Assembly (NCBI RefSeq): GCF_001307195.1 | Contig: NZ_CP012808.1 | Coordinates: forward strand, 2,914,001-2,978,000 | Direction of reading: 5' to 3' | From: Acinetobacter equi | GTDB taxonomy: Bacteria; Pseudomonadota; Gammaproteobacteria; Pseudomonadales; Moraxellaceae | Length of the DNA: 64,000 nucleotides | Shown: positions 17,236-28,418 of the stretch, in pieces | Layout of the letters: each line of letters starts with the position of its first letter | Numbering within the stretch: the stretch's first letter is position 1 | Program-made: the position numbers and the translations under genes | Notes under the pieces: generated by a model | Told to the model about the DNA's origin: nothing | What the model saw: only the letters and a program-made list of their open reading frames with translations | Database searches by the model: none

Positions 17236-17247
17236 TAAATAAATTAA

Positions 17248-20200
17248 TTAACCAATAAACTTACGTGCATTACGGAACATACGTAACCATGCACCATCTT
17301 GATCCCAATCTTCAGGTTTCCAAGAATGCTGAAGCGCACGGAAATTACGTTCAGGATGCGGCATCATAATCGTTGCACGACCATCTTTAGACGTTACCCC
17401 TGAAATTGCTTCAGGCGAACCATTCGGATTCAATGGATAATGTTGCGTTGGATTACCCAAGCTATCTACATAGCGTAAAATCACTTGATCATTTGCATTT
17501 AGAGTCGCAATTTGTTCAGCACTTGCAACAACACGCCCTTCACCATGTGCAACAGCAATTGGAAGAATCGCACCGTCCATACCTTCAAGTAATACAGAAT
17601 TTGATTTTTCAACACGTACGTTTACAGCACGTGCTTCAAACATTTCAGAAGTATTACGATGGAAACGAGGCCAAGCATCAGCACCAGGAATGAGTGGTGC
17701 AAGTTGTGACAACATTTGACATCCATTACAGATACCTAAAGAGAATGTTTCTTGACGATTAAAGAATTTCTCAAATTGATCACGTAATTTGGCATTAAAT
17801 AGTACTGATTTAGCCCAACCACCGCCTGCACCTAATACATCACCGTAAGAGAAGCCACCACACGCCACTAAGCCTTCGAAATCATCTAGGCTAATACGAC
17901 CTGCAAGTAAATCACTCATATGTACATCGACAGTATTGAAGCCAACTTTGTCGAATGCAGCCGCCATTTCAACATGACCATTTACGCCTTGTTCACGTAA
18001 AATTACCATACTTGGACGACGTTCATTAATATATGGTGCTTCAATTTCTTCATTCAAATCGAATGTTGGTACAGCAATTAAACCTTTATGGTTTTTATCT
18101 GTAATCAATGCAAATTCTTGATCTGCTGTTTCAACATTGTCACGTAAACGTTGAATCTGATGAGATACTTCAGTCCAAGCGACTTGAAGATCACTACGAT
18201 CAAGACTTAAACCATTAACAGTTAAGCTATCTGTATCGTTTACAGTACCAATTACCGCAATGGCATCTTTCAATGTAGATGCTGCAACTTCAGCTTCAAG
18301 TACTGCCCAATCTGCTTTAGAGATTTGCAATACCGCACCAATTTCTTCAGCAAATAAACTTGCTGTAGATTGATCTTCTAATGCCACACCTAAGCGTGAA
18401 GCAAACATCATTTCTGCAACAGTCGCAACCAAACCACCATCACCAATGTCGTGATACGCTTTGATAAAGCCACGGTTGTTCCAGTCTTGAACCAATGCAA
18501 AGAATGCTTTGAAATCGTCAAAGTTATCTACATCAGGAGTCACAGAACCAATTGCTTTATACACTTGCGCCAAGATCGAACCACCAAGACGGAATTGACC
18601 TTTAGATAAATCAATACGTACAAGTACAGATTCTAAGTTTTTAAGTTCAGGAGTAAGTGTTTTACGTACATCTGTTACAGGTGCAAATGCTGTGATTACG
18701 CCAGACATTGGAGAAGTCACAGATTTGTCGATGCCGTCATCATTCCAAGTGGTACGCATAGATAAAGAATCTTTACCTACAGGAATTGCAATACCTAAAG
18801 CAGGACACATTTCCATACCGATGGCTTTAACACCTTCGAATAATGCTTGGTCTTCACCTTGTTGACCTGCAGCCGCCATCCAGTTTGCAGACAATTTAAT
18901 GTCACTGATTTGATCAATTTTTGCAGACATGATGTTTGAGATTGATTCAGCAACAGATAAACGTGCTGATGCAGCAGGATTTAACAATGCTACAGGTGGA
19001 CGTTCACCCATTGCCATTGCTTCACCTGTGTAACCCACAAGACTTGTTGTCGTTACCGCAGCATCTGCAACAGGAACCTGCCATGGACCCACAAACTGAT
19101 CACGAGCAACCATACCTGTAATCGAACGGTCACCAATGGTAATTAAGAACGATTTAGATGCAACAGTTGGGTTCTTCAAAACACGATAAATTGCATCTTT
19201 AAGGTCTGTTACCTTTTCTGCTGTGAAGTCATCACCTTTACGCTCAATTGTTTCATATGAACGGCTCATGCGTGGTGTACCACCAAGCATCACTTGCATT
19301 GGCATATCCACAGCTTTGTTTTCAAACAATGGATCTTCAACAGTTAAGTGACGTGCTTCAGTCGCTTCACCCAATACCGCAAACGGACAACGTTCACGTG
19401 CACAAAGTGATTCGAACAATTCAAGCGATGATGGACGAATTGCCAATACATAACGTTCTTGCGCTTCATTCGACCAAATCTCCATTGGAGACATGCCTTT
19501 TTCAAGCGATGGAATTTTACGAAGATCAAGAATTGCACCTAATTCATGGTCGTTCACAAGTTCAGGCATTGCATTTGAGATACCGCCCGCACCTACGTCA
19601 TGTACAGATACGATTGGGTTGTGATCTTCCATTCTCCAACAAGCATCAATAACTTCTTGGCAACGGCGTTCCATTTCTGGATTTTCACGTTGTACAGATG
19701 CGAAATCTAGGTTCTCACCTAATTTACCGCTATCGACAGAAGATGCTGCACCACCGCCTAAACCAATAAGCATTGCAGGGCCACCAAGAACGATGAGTAA
19801 ATCGCCCGGTTGGATTGCATCTTTTTCTACATGGTCAGGACGAATGTTACCGTAACCACCTGCAATCATAATTGGCTTATGGAAGCCTTTTACATCGCCA
19901 TTTACATTTTGTTCAAATGTACGGAAGTAACCATTTAATGCAGGACGACCAAATTCATTGTTAAATGCTGCACCGCCCAATGGTCCTTCAATCATAATTT
20001 GAAGTGGTGATGCCATACGTGAAGGTTTACCGTAGTTTTCTTCCCAAGGTTGTTCAAAACCAGGAATATTCAAGTTAGAAACAGTAAAGCCTGTTAAGCC
20101 TGCTTTTGGCTTACCACCACGACCTGTTGCACCTTCATCACGAATTTCACCACCAGAACCTGTCGCTGCACCTGCAAATGGTGCAATTGCTGTAGGATGG

Positions 20201-21081
20201 TTATGAGTTTCCACTTTCATTAAGATGTGAGCAGCTTGACTCTTATATTTATAAACGTGTTGACCGTTTTCTTCTTGAGTCGGATAAAAACGTTGCGTAT
20301 CAAAACCAACAATAACTGATGCATTATCTTTATAAGCAGATAATACATCTGTAGGTGATTCTTTATACGTATTTTTAATCATTTGGAACAATGACAATGG
20401 TTGTACTTCACCATCAATTGTCCACTCTGAACCAAAGATTTTATGACGACAATGTTCAGAATTTGCTTGAGCAAACATCATCAATTCAATATCGTGTGGA
20501 TTGCGACCAAGCTTAATAAATGCTTCTGTTAAATAGTCAATTTCTTCATCAGATAAAGCAAAACCAAATTCTGAGTTAGCTTTAACTAATGCATCTTTAC
20601 CTTGACCTAAAATATCAATGCTATTTAAAGGCTTTGGTTCCGTTTCAGTGAATAATGCTGCTGCATCATCAATATGATTAAAAACACTTTCAGTCATACG
20701 ATCATGCAGAACTTGTTTTACTTCATTCGAAACTTCTTTTACGCCCTTTAAAATAAATAAAACACCGCGTTCAAGTCGTTGAACCGGTGTATTACAATTC
20801 GCGAAAATATCTGTCGCTTTAGAAGACCACGGAGATATTGTTCCTATTCGTGGCGTGACTAAAATCTGGACTTCATCACTTGCAGCTTGGTTTAATTGAT
20901 AGCTATGACCATCATTTAATAGCTGTAAAGCAGATTGTTGCTGTTGCTCGTCTAGCGGTTGATTAAACAGATAGACCCATTGGCTTTCTATTGATTGGAC
21001 TGAACTAATTGACGCTAAGCGTGCTAATAGTTGAGTTTTCTTAAAAGTAGAATGTGCGGGTGCACCGGCCACGATAAACAT
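17248..21081 (-). CDS. purL: Phosphoribosylformylglycinamidine synthase
   Basis: A 1277-residue large-form FGAM synthase, the fourth step of purine synthesis, using glutamine and ATP in the cytoplasm. Domains in order: N-terminal PurS-like part; linker; two AIRS-type ATP-binding halves ([20 protein letters not shown] and [12 protein letters not shown] visible in the first); and a C-terminal class I glutamine amidotransferase with the nucleophile in GICNGCQML and the His-Glu pair in [11 protein letters not shown]. The start at 21081 ([11 protein letters not shown]) has GGAG about 11 nt upstream; an open frame 12 codons longer is less likely. It is monocistronic, with its own terminator. Confidence 0.97.
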   Translation of the reverse strand: MFIVAGAPAHSTFKKTQLLARLASISSVQSIESQWVYLFNQPLDEQQQQSALQLLNDGHSYQLNQAASDEVQILVTPRIGTISPWSSKATDIFANCNTPVQRLERGVLFILKGVKEVSNEVKQVLHDRMTESVFNHIDDAAALFTETEPKPLNSIDILGQGKDALVKANSEFGFALSDEEIDYLTEAFIKLGRNPHDIELMMFAQANSEHCRHKIFGSEWTIDGEVQPLSLFQMIKNTYKESPTDVLSAYKDNASVIVGFDTQRFYPTQEENGQHVYKYKSQAAHILMKVETHNHPTAIAPFAGAATGSGGEIRDEGATGRGGKPKAGLTGFTVSNLNIPGFEQPWEENYGKPSRMASPLQIMIEGPLGGAAFNNEFGRPALNGYFRTFEQNVNGDVKGFHKPIMIAGGYGNIRPDHVEKDAIQPGDLLIVLGGPAMLIGLGGGAASSVDSGKLGENLDFASVQRENPEMERRCQEVIDACWRMEDHNPIVSVHDVGAGGISNAMPELVNDHELGAILDLRKIPSLEKGMSPMEIWSNEAQERYVLAIRPSSLELFESLCARERCPFAVLGEATEARHLTVEDPLFENKAVDMPMQVMLGGTPRMSRSYETIERKGDDFTAEKVTDLKDAIYRVLKNPTVASKSFLITIGDRSITGMVARDQFVGPWQVPVADAAVTTTSLVGYTGEAMAMGERPPVALLNPAASARLSVAESISNIMSAKIDQISDIKLSANWMAAAGQQGEDQALFEGVKAIGMEMCPALGIAIPVGKDSLSMRTTWNDDGIDKSVTSPMSGVITAFAPVTDVRKTLTPELKNLESVLVRIDLSKGQFRLGGSILAQVYKAIGSVTPDVDNFDDFKAFFALVQDWNNRGFIKAYHDIGDGGLVATVAEMMFASRLGVALEDQSTASLFAEEIGAVLQISKADWAVLEAEVAASTLKDAIAVIGTVNDTDSLTVNGLSLDRSDLQVAWTEVSHQIQRLRDNVETADQEFALITDKNHKGLIAVPTFDLNEEIEAPYINERRPSMVILREQGVNGHVEMAAAFDKVGFNTVDVHMSDLLAGRISLDDFEGLVACGGFSYGDVLGAGGGWAKSVLFNAKLRDQFEKFFNRQETFSLGICNGCQMLSQLAPLIPGADAWPRFHRNTSEMFEARAVNVRVEKSNSVLLEGMDGAILPIAVAHGEGRVVASAEQIATLNANDQVILRYVDSLGNPTQHYPLNPNGSPEAISGVTSKDGRATIMMPHPERNFRALQHSWKPEDWDQDGAWLRMFRNARKFIG

Positions 21082-21410
21082 GCTGATTTTGGCTCCACGG
21101 GATGGTCTTAAAACCATGCCACAATGTGACTTTGAAGAGAGTGCGTATTCTACTTCGATTTATAGAAATCGGCTAGATGAAAAAACAGATTTATCTTGCT
21201 TAATTCAGCATGTTTTCTTTAAAAATTCTTTATTTTTCACATAAAAAAATTGAATGCTTATGAATTAACCTGTATACACAAGCATCTAAATCTGTAATTT
21301 TAAAGGAAATAAATATTCAAAAAATTACATTACACTAATTTATAAAAACAGATAAAAGGCTCTTTAATTATCAAAATTAAAAAGCCTTTTATTTAAAGAA
21401 CTTTAAATCA
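21082..21410. other. Intergenic region upstream of purL
   Basis: This 329-base gap holds the purL promoter (a TAGAAT-like -10 on the minus strand near 21150 with a poor -35) and, at 21354-21390, the terminator of the peptidase gene that lies to the right. I see no convincing small gene or operator in the remainder. Confidence 0.5.
21354..21390 (-). terminator. Terminator of the M28 peptidase gene
   Basis: AAAAGGCT at 21354-21361 pairs with AGCCTTTT at 21383-21390; one mismatch is followed by a further 7-bp A/T stem. A T run follows on the minus strand. Confidence 0.75.
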
Positions 21411-22457
21411 TTATTTTTCAAGATCTTTAATCAAATGTAAAATAGCTTTACCTGCTAAAGTTAAACTATTTGTATCAATAATATCTATTGTATCGCACTC
21501 TTTATGATAACAAGGTGCAAACTCTAGCTCATCTCCATTTAATTTTTCATTAAAGAATGTAAGAGACGTTACTGGGACTTTCCCTATAAAAGCAACAGTA
21601 TCACTTGCTGTAATAATAGAAATATCTTCTTTCATTGCCACATTTTGTTCTTTCGCAAATGCTTTTAAACTATTTTCTAAAGCAATATCTTCAGGATGTG
21701 AAGGAATAGCTCTCAATCCTTCTAACAGCGATGTATATTCTTCTTTTTTAACGCCAAGCTCTTTCAACATTTTTTCCATTTCATTAATAGATGATTTATC
21801 TGCATCAATGATTTGCATTGTTGGATCTTTTGTTCCCACCATATCAACATTGATATACGCTTTTATATTTTTAAGTTGCTCATGGCTTAATGATTTTACA
21901 AAAGCTTGAGAACCTGCAATACCGACTTCTTCAGAATCCCAAAATGCAAAATAAATGGTCGATTTTAATTTAGTTTTAGATTCTTTTAGCTGTTGAATTA
22001 GCTCTAACAATAATACAACACCTGAAGCATTATCATTAATCCCAGCACCAAACTCGACTGAATCGTAATGAGCGCCAATAACAATAATTGGATTATTCGA
22101 GGACGCCCCCTGCATTTTAACAATAATATTCTGCCCTGTTACATCATCTCTATTTTTAAATGTTTGAACTTCTGCGCGATATCCCGTTTTTTTAATTTGC
22201 TCTAGAATATATTCTCCGCTAGCTAAACCACCTGCTGTTCCTGTTGCACGATTATGATCATTCTCATCAGCAATTTTTTGAAAAGCTTGTAGATGTTGCA
22301 TCATCTTTTGGCTATTCAATTGTATTTCTGGTGCTACAACTTTTTCTTCTTGAACAACTTTTGGTTTTTGCTCCTCACTTTTTTGACATGCTGTCATTGT
22401 AAAAGCACAGCTCATCGCCAATGCAGATAAAACCGAAATACGTTGAATATGATTCAT
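21411..22457 (-). CDS. M28-family zinc aminopeptidase, lipoprotein
   Basis: A 348-residue metallopeptidase anchored as a lipoprotein (signal peptide ending in MTAC). All five expected zinc ligands of the M28 family can be placed: His in IGAHYDS, the bridging Asp in GINDNASGV, the Glu pair in FWDSEEVGIAGS, Asp in INVDMVGT, and the late His in CYHKECDT. It should trim N-terminal residues from peptides in the periplasm or at the outer membrane. The segment after the signal is Lys/Glu-rich (SEEQKPKVVQEEKVV), a likely flexible tether. It is a single gene divergent from the dgt-like gene. Confidence 0.9.
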   Translation of the reverse strand: MNHIQRISVLSALAMSCAFTMTACQKSEEQKPKVVQEEKVVAPEIQLNSQKMMQHLQAFQKIADENDHNRATGTAGGLASGEYILEQIKKTGYRAEVQTFKNRDDVTGQNIIVKMQGASSNNPIIVIGAHYDSVEFGAGINDNASGVVLLLELIQQLKESKTKLKSTIYFAFWDSEEVGIAGSQAFVKSLSHEQLKNIKAYINVDMVGTKDPTMQIIDADKSSINEMEKMLKELGVKKEEYTSLLEGLRAIPSHPEDIALENSLKAFAKEQNVAMKEDISIITASDTVAFIGKVPVTSLTFFNEKLNGDELEFAPCYHKECDTIDIIDTNSLTLAGKAILHLIKDLEK

Positions 22458-22696
22458 AATTGTTCCCTTTATTTTAAGAAATTAAGGTGCTAAAAAGTAA
22501 TTATTGGAATGACATTTTTAGCTTTATATAATGTGATAATTATTACATTTTTATTAGCCTATGAATAATAAATAAACGTGATTTTAATGATTTATTTTTT
22601 CTTCCAACTTTATAAGACACTTTATGTCGCACTGCCATAGCATGACTTTTTATTCTTTGGCATGATAGATAAAAATGAAAAGAGTAATGAAATAAA

Positions 22697-24034
22697 ATGC
22701 AAATGAGATGGTTAGAACTTTTATCTACAGTCCGATTAGGTCGTAAAACACATAACAATGAACCTGCTCGCAGTCCTTTTCATAAGGATTATGATCGTAT
22801 TATATTTTCACAAAGTTTCCGTCAACTAAATCGTAAAACGCAAGTTCATCCACTTACTCAACATGATGGTATTCACACTCGCCTTACACATTCACTAGAA
22901 GTTTCATGTATTGGTCGCTCATTAGGTATGCTTGCTGCCGAAAAAATTAAAGATGAACTCCCTGCATGGATTTCACCTGCCGATGTCGGTGCAATTATTC
23001 AAGCTGCCTGTTTAGCACATGATATTGGCAATCCACCTTTTGGTCATTCTGGTGAATACGCTATTCGTGAATGGTTTGATGATGTTTCTCATACAAATTT
23101 CTTACAAGATTTAAGCCCAGAACAAGAGGCAGATTTACGCCAATTTGAAGGCAATGCACAAGGCTTAAGATTACTCACTAAAATTGATTATCACCCTAAT
23201 GATGGTGGTATGCGTCTCACTTATGCAACTTTAGGAGCTTATTTAAAATATCCTTGGCTTTCAAAAACCATTGAATCGCAAGGCGATATTCCTGCAAGCC
23301 GTCGTGCTAAATTTGGGTGCTACCAATCAGAAAAACAAATCTTGCTGCAAATTGCTGAACAGCTTGGTTTAATTCAATTAGGTGAAAACCATTTCTGTCG
23401 TCATCCTTTGACTTATTTACTCGAAGCTGCTGATGACATGTGTTATGCCCTCATTGACTTAGAAGATGGGATTACCCTCAATATGCTGACCTATTCAGAA
23501 GTTGAACCAATTTTCCTAGATTTAATTGGTGAATATGGCATTCCATCTGAACTTAATATGCAAAATACAACATGGCAACAAAAAATAGCCGCTTTACGTG
23601 GCCGTGTTATGAAGCGTTTGGTCGACGAAGTTACGACTGCTTTTGCAAAACAACATTGGCAAATTTTATCGGGTCAACTGCAAGGTTGCTTGTTAGATTA
23701 TTGTGCACCTGATATTTCAACAGGTATTCAACGTGCAAAAGAATTAGCACGTATTAAAATTTTTGAACATCCTCAAAAAGCAGGTTTAGAAATTATTGGA
23801 CATCAAAGTTTACAAACAATTTTAGATGCTTTTATTCCGCTTACGACACCACGTAAAAACTTAAACTTTAAAGAACAACGTTTAATGGCAATTTTGCAAC
23901 GTTCGGGTGCTTATTTTGAAGATGATCATTATGAAAATATTATGCAAGTTTTAGATATTATAGCGAAGTTTTCAGATCATCAAGCTTATCAACTCTCTCA
24001 AGAATTAAGAGGGAATAAAGTAGGATTAATTTAA
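22697..24034 (+). CDS. dgt: Deoxyguanosinetriphosphate triphosphohydrolase-like protein
   Basis: A 445-residue HD-domain phosphohydrolase of the dGTPase family. The first His lies in GIHTRLTHSLEV and the HD pair in CLAHDIGNPPFGHSGE, both typical. An N-terminal FSQSFRQLNRKTQVHPL block is also characteristic. It would hydrolyse dNTPs to deoxynucleosides and triphosphate. It is shorter than E. coli Dgt and matches the dGTPase-like group, so the exact nucleotide preference is open. ruvA follows after 127 bp. Confidence 0.9.
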   Translation: MQMRWLELLSTVRLGRKTHNNEPARSPFHKDYDRIIFSQSFRQLNRKTQVHPLTQHDGIHTRLTHSLEVSCIGRSLGMLAAEKIKDELPAWISPADVGAIIQAACLAHDIGNPPFGHSGEYAIREWFDDVSHTNFLQDLSPEQEADLRQFEGNAQGLRLLTKIDYHPNDGGMRLTYATLGAYLKYPWLSKTIESQGDIPASRRAKFGCYQSEKQILLQIAEQLGLIQLGENHFCRHPLTYLLEAADDMCYALIDLEDGITLNMLTYSEVEPIFLDLIGEYGIPSELNMQNTTWQQKIAALRGRVMKRLVDEVTTAFAKQHWQILSGQLQGCLLDYCAPDISTGIQRAKELARIKIFEHPQKAGLEIIGHQSLQTILDAFIPLTTPRKNLNFKEQRLMAILQRSGAYFEDDHYENIMQVLDIIAKFSDHQAYQLSQELRGNKVGLI

Positions 24035-24161
24035 ATCCAAATAACCGAGAGTAAATTGTATAAAACCTAGACGTAATATTAGAAATATTGTGAAAGCAAT
24101 TTTGCGTTTAATACAAATGCCCTCTAATATTCAACCATCAATAAAAAAGTGACACATATTC

Positions 24162-24764
24162 ATGATCGGATGTTTAATTGGCGAAGTTCTCGCATTAGAA
24201 GCACCAACAGTTGTTTTAAATGTGAATGGTGTGGGATATGAAGTAGATACCCCACTTTCAACTTTTTGCCAACTCCAAAAAGGACAAAAAATCACACTAT
24301 GGACACATTTAGCTGTCCGTGAAGACGCTCAATTACTTTATGGCTTTTTAGATGCACGAGAAAAATCAATTTTCCGTACTTTATTAAAGGTAAATGGCGT
24401 TGGCCCTAAAATGGCTTTGGCTATTCTTTCAACCTTAAGTACAGAAATGCTCATTCATACTGTAGAAAATGAAGACGTAAATACTTTAGTTAAAGTTCCT
24501 GGTGTAGGTAAAAAGACCGCTGAACGCTTAATGATTGAATTACGTGATCGTTTTAAAGCAATGGCATCTACAACACCAACAAGTAACGCCACAACAGAAC
24601 AAATTCAATTTACAGGTAATTCTGCCGTTGCAGAGGCTGAAGCTGCTTTACAATCTTTAGGTTATAAACCTTTGGAAGCACAAAAATTAATTAATGCGGT
24701 AAAAGCAGACCTAACTGATGCAGGTGAAATTATTCGAGCTGCATTAAAGTCAATGAATCGATAA
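24162..24764 (+). CDS. ruvA: Holliday junction DNA helicase subunit RuvA
   Basis: A 200-residue RuvA, the tetrameric four-way-junction binding subunit. It has the N-terminal OB-type domain (MIGCLIGEVLALEAPTVVLN), two helix-hairpin-helix motifs (LLKVNGVGPKMALAIL and LVKVPGVGKKTAERLMIELR), a variable linker rich in Thr/Asn, and the C-terminal RuvB-contacting domain (AEAALQSLGYKPLEAQKLI). ruvB follows 220 bp downstream, a larger gap than in many species; ruvC is not adjacent. Confidence 0.97.
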   Translation: MIGCLIGEVLALEAPTVVLNVNGVGYEVDTPLSTFCQLQKGQKITLWTHLAVREDAQLLYGFLDAREKSIFRTLLKVNGVGPKMALAILSTLSTEMLIHTVENEDVNTLVKVPGVGKKTAERLMIELRDRFKAMASTTPTSNATTEQIQFTGNSAVAEAEAALQSLGYKPLEAQKLINAVKADLTDAGEIIRAALKSMNR

Positions 24765-24984
24765 AACAAAATAAACTCAATAGTTAACCGATCATAAGAT
24801 CAATGTTAGCTATTGATCAGAAGAGTAAATATATTCTTCATCCAACAAAAGATTTTTGTTATTTTTGATCTTTCAAAAGTAAAATATCACCTATGCAAAA
24901 ATCTTAGGTTTCAGATCCATCATTTTGAGGTTGTATAAAATCAGCAACTCAAAGGATCACTAAAAACTGTGGTAATTAACCGTT

Positions 24985-25992
24985 ATGCAAGACCGTCTTA
25001 TCAGTGGTTCTGAAAAACCAGAAGATCATTATGATCGTGCCATTCGCCCAACTTCATTGGATGACTATATTGGTCAGCCTGTCGTACGCGAACAAATGGA
25101 AATTTTTATTGGCGCTGCACGTGGACGTGGAGAAGCACTCGATCACACGCTCATTTTTGGTCCCCCAGGTTTAGGTAAAACTACACTTGCCAATATTATT
25201 GCCCGCGAAATGGGGGGTAATTTAAAATCTACATCTGGTCCAGTTTTAGAACGTGCAGGCGATTTAGCAGCCATGCTAACCAATCTTGAAGAAGGTGATG
25301 TTTTATTTATTGATGAAATTCATCGTCTTTCTCCTGTAATTGAAGAAATTCTTTATCCTGCAATGGAAGATTACCAACTCGATATTATGATTGGTGAAGG
25401 TCCAGCAGCACGCTCAATCAAACTCGATTTACCACCATTTACCTTAGTTGCTGCAACGACTCGTGCAGGCCTACTCACCTCACCTTTACGTGACCGTTTT
25501 GGGATTGTGCAACGTCTTGAGTTTTACTCTGTAGATGACTTGACACATATTGTGTCTCGTTCAGCAAACTTAATGGATGTTCCAATGACCGATGATGGTG
25601 CAAAAGAAATTGCCCGTCGTGCGCGTGGTACACCGCGTATTGCCAACCGTTTATTACGTCGTGTACGTGATTATGCACAAGTTAAAGGAACTGGCGAAGT
25701 TACTCAAGAAATGGCTCAACGTGCATTAGATATGTTAAATGTCGATAAAGATGGATTAGACACTTTAGACCGTCGCTATTTATCTATGCTACTTGAACGT
25801 TTTGATGGCGGACCTGCGGGTGTAGAAGCATTAGCAGCGGCAATGGCAGAAGATTCCGGTACTCTAGAAGATGTGATTGAGCCTTATTTAATTCAGCAAG
25901 GTTATGCTATGCGTACAGCACGTGGACGTATTGCAACAAATATGGCGTATTTACAATTTGGACTAACGCCACCAGAACCAAAGGACAAATAA
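24985..25992 (+). CDS. ruvB: Holliday junction DNA helicase subunit RuvB
   Basis: A 335-residue AAA+ motor that drives branch migration with RuvA during recombinational repair. Walker A is [12 protein letters not shown], Walker B is LFIDEIHRL, sensor 1 lies in AATTRAGLL and the arginine finger region in PLRDRFG; the C-terminal winged helix ends in [15 protein letters not shown]. It is expected normal length. The 220-bp gap from ruvA contains a 7-bp inverted repeat (GATCAAT/ATTGATC) and A/T-rich DNA, so ruvB may also have its own promoter. A strong terminator follows. Confidence 0.97.
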   Translation: MQDRLISGSEKPEDHYDRAIRPTSLDDYIGQPVVREQMEIFIGAARGRGEALDHTLIFGPPGLGKTTLANIIAREMGGNLKSTSGPVLERAGDLAAMLTNLEEGDVLFIDEIHRLSPVIEEILYPAMEDYQLDIMIGEGPAARSIKLDLPPFTLVAATTRAGLLTSPLRDRFGIVQRLEFYSVDDLTHIVSRSANLMDVPMTDDGAKEIARRARGTPRIANRLLRRVRDYAQVKGTGEVTQEMAQRALDMLNVDKDGLDTLDRRYLSMLLERFDGGPAGVEALAAAMAEDSGTLEDVIEPYLIQQGYAMRTARGRIATNMAYLQFGLTPPEPKDK

Positions 25993-25994
25993 TC

Positions 25995-26022
25995 AAAAAG
26001 GGAGAGAAATCTCCCTTTTTAC
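25995..26022 (+). terminator. Terminator of ruvB
   Basis: A perfect 10-bp stem (AAAAAGGGAG at 25995-26004 with CTCCCTTTTT at 26011-26020) and a 6-nt loop directly after the ruvB stop. Confidence 0.9.
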
Positions 26023-26083
26023 TTCAGATAAAAGCAAACATCATTTAAAATTAGACCATAGAAAACCAAATATACGACTAACA

Positions 26084-26761
26084 ATGCTATTAGAAATTCA
26101 AATTTTAAATAAAATTCAACAGCAATACAAAGAACTGATTGCTCATCCTCATAAAATTCAGAATATTCGTAGAAATATACCAATTTCAGACTTTTCATAT
26201 GATGAAAGATTATTTTTAGACGATCTATTATTAGATTCTGAATACGTAAATTTATTACTCACCATAACATTTAAGGATTTATTAAATAACGTAGATATTG
26301 AACTTAAAGATGACACAACATACTTGGAAATAATTAAGCAAAATCCAAGTAATTTTGCAATTTCAAAAATCACATTCAATATTATTGATGGATTTCTTTG
26401 GTTGAATTTATATTTTCAAGAAGACATAGAGTCATTAGTCAAAAATTTTTCTGAGCAAAATCAAAATGACAAAAATAAAAAAATATTTTTTTCAATTCTT
26501 TCAATTATCAGTATATTACTATGTGTATACATGATCAGCACCGCACACATTTGGTCATCAACATTATATATTTATATGATTATTATTGTTGGAAGCCTAT
26601 CATTTCATTATCTTTGGAACACGTATGTACCTAAATCAAAAAAACGGCAAGAAGCCATTTATAATGAAAGAAAATTTTATGTTCAAGAATATCTTACCGC
26701 TCATCTAAACAACTATATTAACGACTATTTAAGACTTGATGAAAAAGTGAAGGAAGAATAA
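26084..26761 (+). CDS. Membrane protein of unknown function
   Basis: I do not recognise this 225-residue protein. The first about 130 residues are hydrophilic, rich in Asn, Ile, Lys and Asp, and look soluble and mainly helical. Two hydrophobic helices follow near residues 132-150 and 157-177 (FFSILSIISILLCVYMIS and STLYIYMIIIVGSLSFHYLW), then a charged tail of about 45 residues. This suggests an inner-membrane protein with two cytoplasmic parts joined by a hairpin. The reading frame is notably A/T-rich. It stands alone between the ruvB terminator and the exported amidohydrolase gene. Confidence 0.7.
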   Translation: MLLEIQILNKIQQQYKELIAHPHKIQNIRRNIPISDFSYDERLFLDDLLLDSEYVNLLLTITFKDLLNNVDIELKDDTTYLEIIKQNPSNFAISKITFNIIDGFLWLNLYFQEDIESLVKNFSEQNQNDKNKKIFFSILSIISILLCVYMISTAHIWSSTLYIYMIIIVGSLSFHYLWNTYVPKSKKRQEAIYNERKFYVQEYLTAHLNNYINDYLRLDEKVKEE

Positions 26762-27013
26762 AAAGCTATCATGATCATCATTAGAAAATCTAAGATTTAA
26801 AAATAAGAAGACCTAGAAATTTAAAGATATTTCAAATAAAATTTTATAAGAACCATGCGATATTGTTAATACTTATCACATGTATTAGCATGTCTACAGC
26901 ACTTAAAGTCATACAATCAAAGTATATATTTATACCTTTTAAATTATTTTATAAATCAACAAATTAATTCATCATAAATTCACCTATTTATTAACAACAA
27001 TTGGAAATCAAAG

Positions 27014-28360
27014 ATGGAACTCTTTAAAAAAATTTCTCTATGTCTCCCTTTCTTTTGTTTAAGTACAATTACATATGCAGATTGGGTCAGTGATTCTGTT
27101 AAAAATACAGAAGCTCATACCATTCAAATGCGCCATCATTTACATCAACATCCTGAACTTGGTAATTTAGAATTTAAAACATCAGCATTTGTTCAAAAAG
27201 AACTTAAATCTTATGGTATTGAAGTTAAAAAAGGATTTGCAAAAACAGGTGTTATTGGCATTTTAAAAGGTGGTCAGCCTGGACCAGTTATTGCACTTCG
27301 TGCCGATATGGATGGTTTACCTGTTGAAGAAAAAACAGGTTTGGCATTTGCAAGTAAAGATAAGGGAATTTACCAAGGTAAAGAAGTTTCGGTGATGCAT
27401 GCTTGCGGGCATGATACTCATACAGCCATGTTATTAGGTGCAGCAAAAATATTAGCTGCAAATAAAGATAAAGTGAAAGGTACTGTAGTATTTGTTTTCC
27501 AACCTGCTGAAGAAGGTGGTGCAGATATTGATAACTTGACCCAAATTAATGAAATTGGTTCTCGTAAAATGATCAGTGATGGTGCATTAAACAATCCAAA
27601 ACCTGAAGCTATTTTTGGTCTGCATGTGATGTCTGGTATGCCTGTAAATCATCTTTATTATAAAGCAGGTGCAATTCTAAATAGTGCCGATAATTTACGC
27701 GTACAACTTAATGGTCAGCAAGCACATGGTTCAATGCCTTGGCTAAGTCATGACCCAATTGTTGCTTCAGCACAAGTGATTAACAATCTACAAACCATGG
27801 TCAGTCGTCGAATTGATTTAACTCAAGGTATGGGTGTTGTGAGTATTGGTAGTATTCAAGCAGGTACAGCTGGCAATGTGATTCCAGATCAAGTTAATTT
27901 ACTTGGAACCATTCGTTCAAATAATGAAGGTATTCGTCAACAAATCTTAGAACAACTTCCTGAAATGATTCAAAGTACAGCAGCGGCAAACCAAGTGAAA
28001 GCACATGTTGAAATTTCACCTTATTCCCCTGTCACAATGAATGATAACGCTTTAACAGAAGCGATGATTCCAGCGCTAGAAAAGGCAGTAGGAAAAGAAA
28101 AGCTCCACTTACTTGAACATAATGCAAGTGGAAGTGAAGATTTTGCTTACTATGGAAAACTTATGCCATCTCTCTTTGTCTTTTTAGGTGCTACTCCGAC
28201 GGATCACGATATGAGTAAAGCAGCAGCAAATCACAGCCCAATGTTTATTGTAGATGATGCAACCCTTAAAACAGGTGTAGAAACACATATTCGCTTTGTT
28301 TTAGATTATCCAAATGTTGCAGAACAAGTTCAAAGTGCTTGGAAAAATAATAAAAGTTAA
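27014..28360 (+). CDS. Exported M20-family amidohydrolase (HipO/AmhX type)
   Basis: A 448-residue M20/M40 metallohydrolase with a signal peptide (MELFKKISLCLPFFCLSTIT then YADWV), so it should act in the periplasm. Metal ligands are visible in VMHACGHDTHTAMLLGAA and FQPAEEGGAD, and the dimerisation domain starts at NSADNLRVQLNGQQAHGSMP. The relatives hydrolyse N-acyl amino acids, hippurate or indoleacetyl-amino acids; the substrate is unknown. Most HipO-type enzymes are cytoplasmic, so the signal peptide is a point of interest. A strong terminator follows, and another exported amidase-type gene faces it. Confidence 0.9.
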   Translation: MELFKKISLCLPFFCLSTITYADWVSDSVKNTEAHTIQMRHHLHQHPELGNLEFKTSAFVQKELKSYGIEVKKGFAKTGVIGILKGGQPGPVIALRADMDGLPVEEKTGLAFASKDKGIYQGKEVSVMHACGHDTHTAMLLGAAKILAANKDKVKGTVVFVFQPAEEGGADIDNLTQINEIGSRKMISDGALNNPKPEAIFGLHVMSGMPVNHLYYKAGAILNSADNLRVQLNGQQAHGSMPWLSHDPIVASAQVINNLQTMVSRRIDLTQGMGVVSIGSIQAGTAGNVIPDQVNLLGTIRSNNEGIRQQILEQLPEMIQSTAAANQVKAHVEISPYSPVTMNDNALTEAMIPALEKAVGKEKLHLLEHNASGSEDFAYYGKLMPSLFVFLGATPTDHDMSKAAANHSPMFIVDDATLKTGVETHIRFVLDYPNVAEQVQSAWKNNKS

Positions 28361-28372
28361 AAGATAGAAATT

Positions 28373-28402
28373 AAAAATCCTCCATAATTGGAGGATTTTT
28401 TA
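28373..28402. terminator. Bidirectional terminator
   Basis: AAAAATCCTCC at 28373-28383 pairs with GGAGGATTTTT at 28390-28400 over a 6-nt loop, between two convergent genes. Confidence 0.88.
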
Positions 28403-28418
28403 TATACAATTTTAAAGA

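Noticed and set aside
24765..24984. Extra small gene in the long ruvA-ruvB gap
   Set aside because: The longest frames are about 20 codons with no ribosome site.
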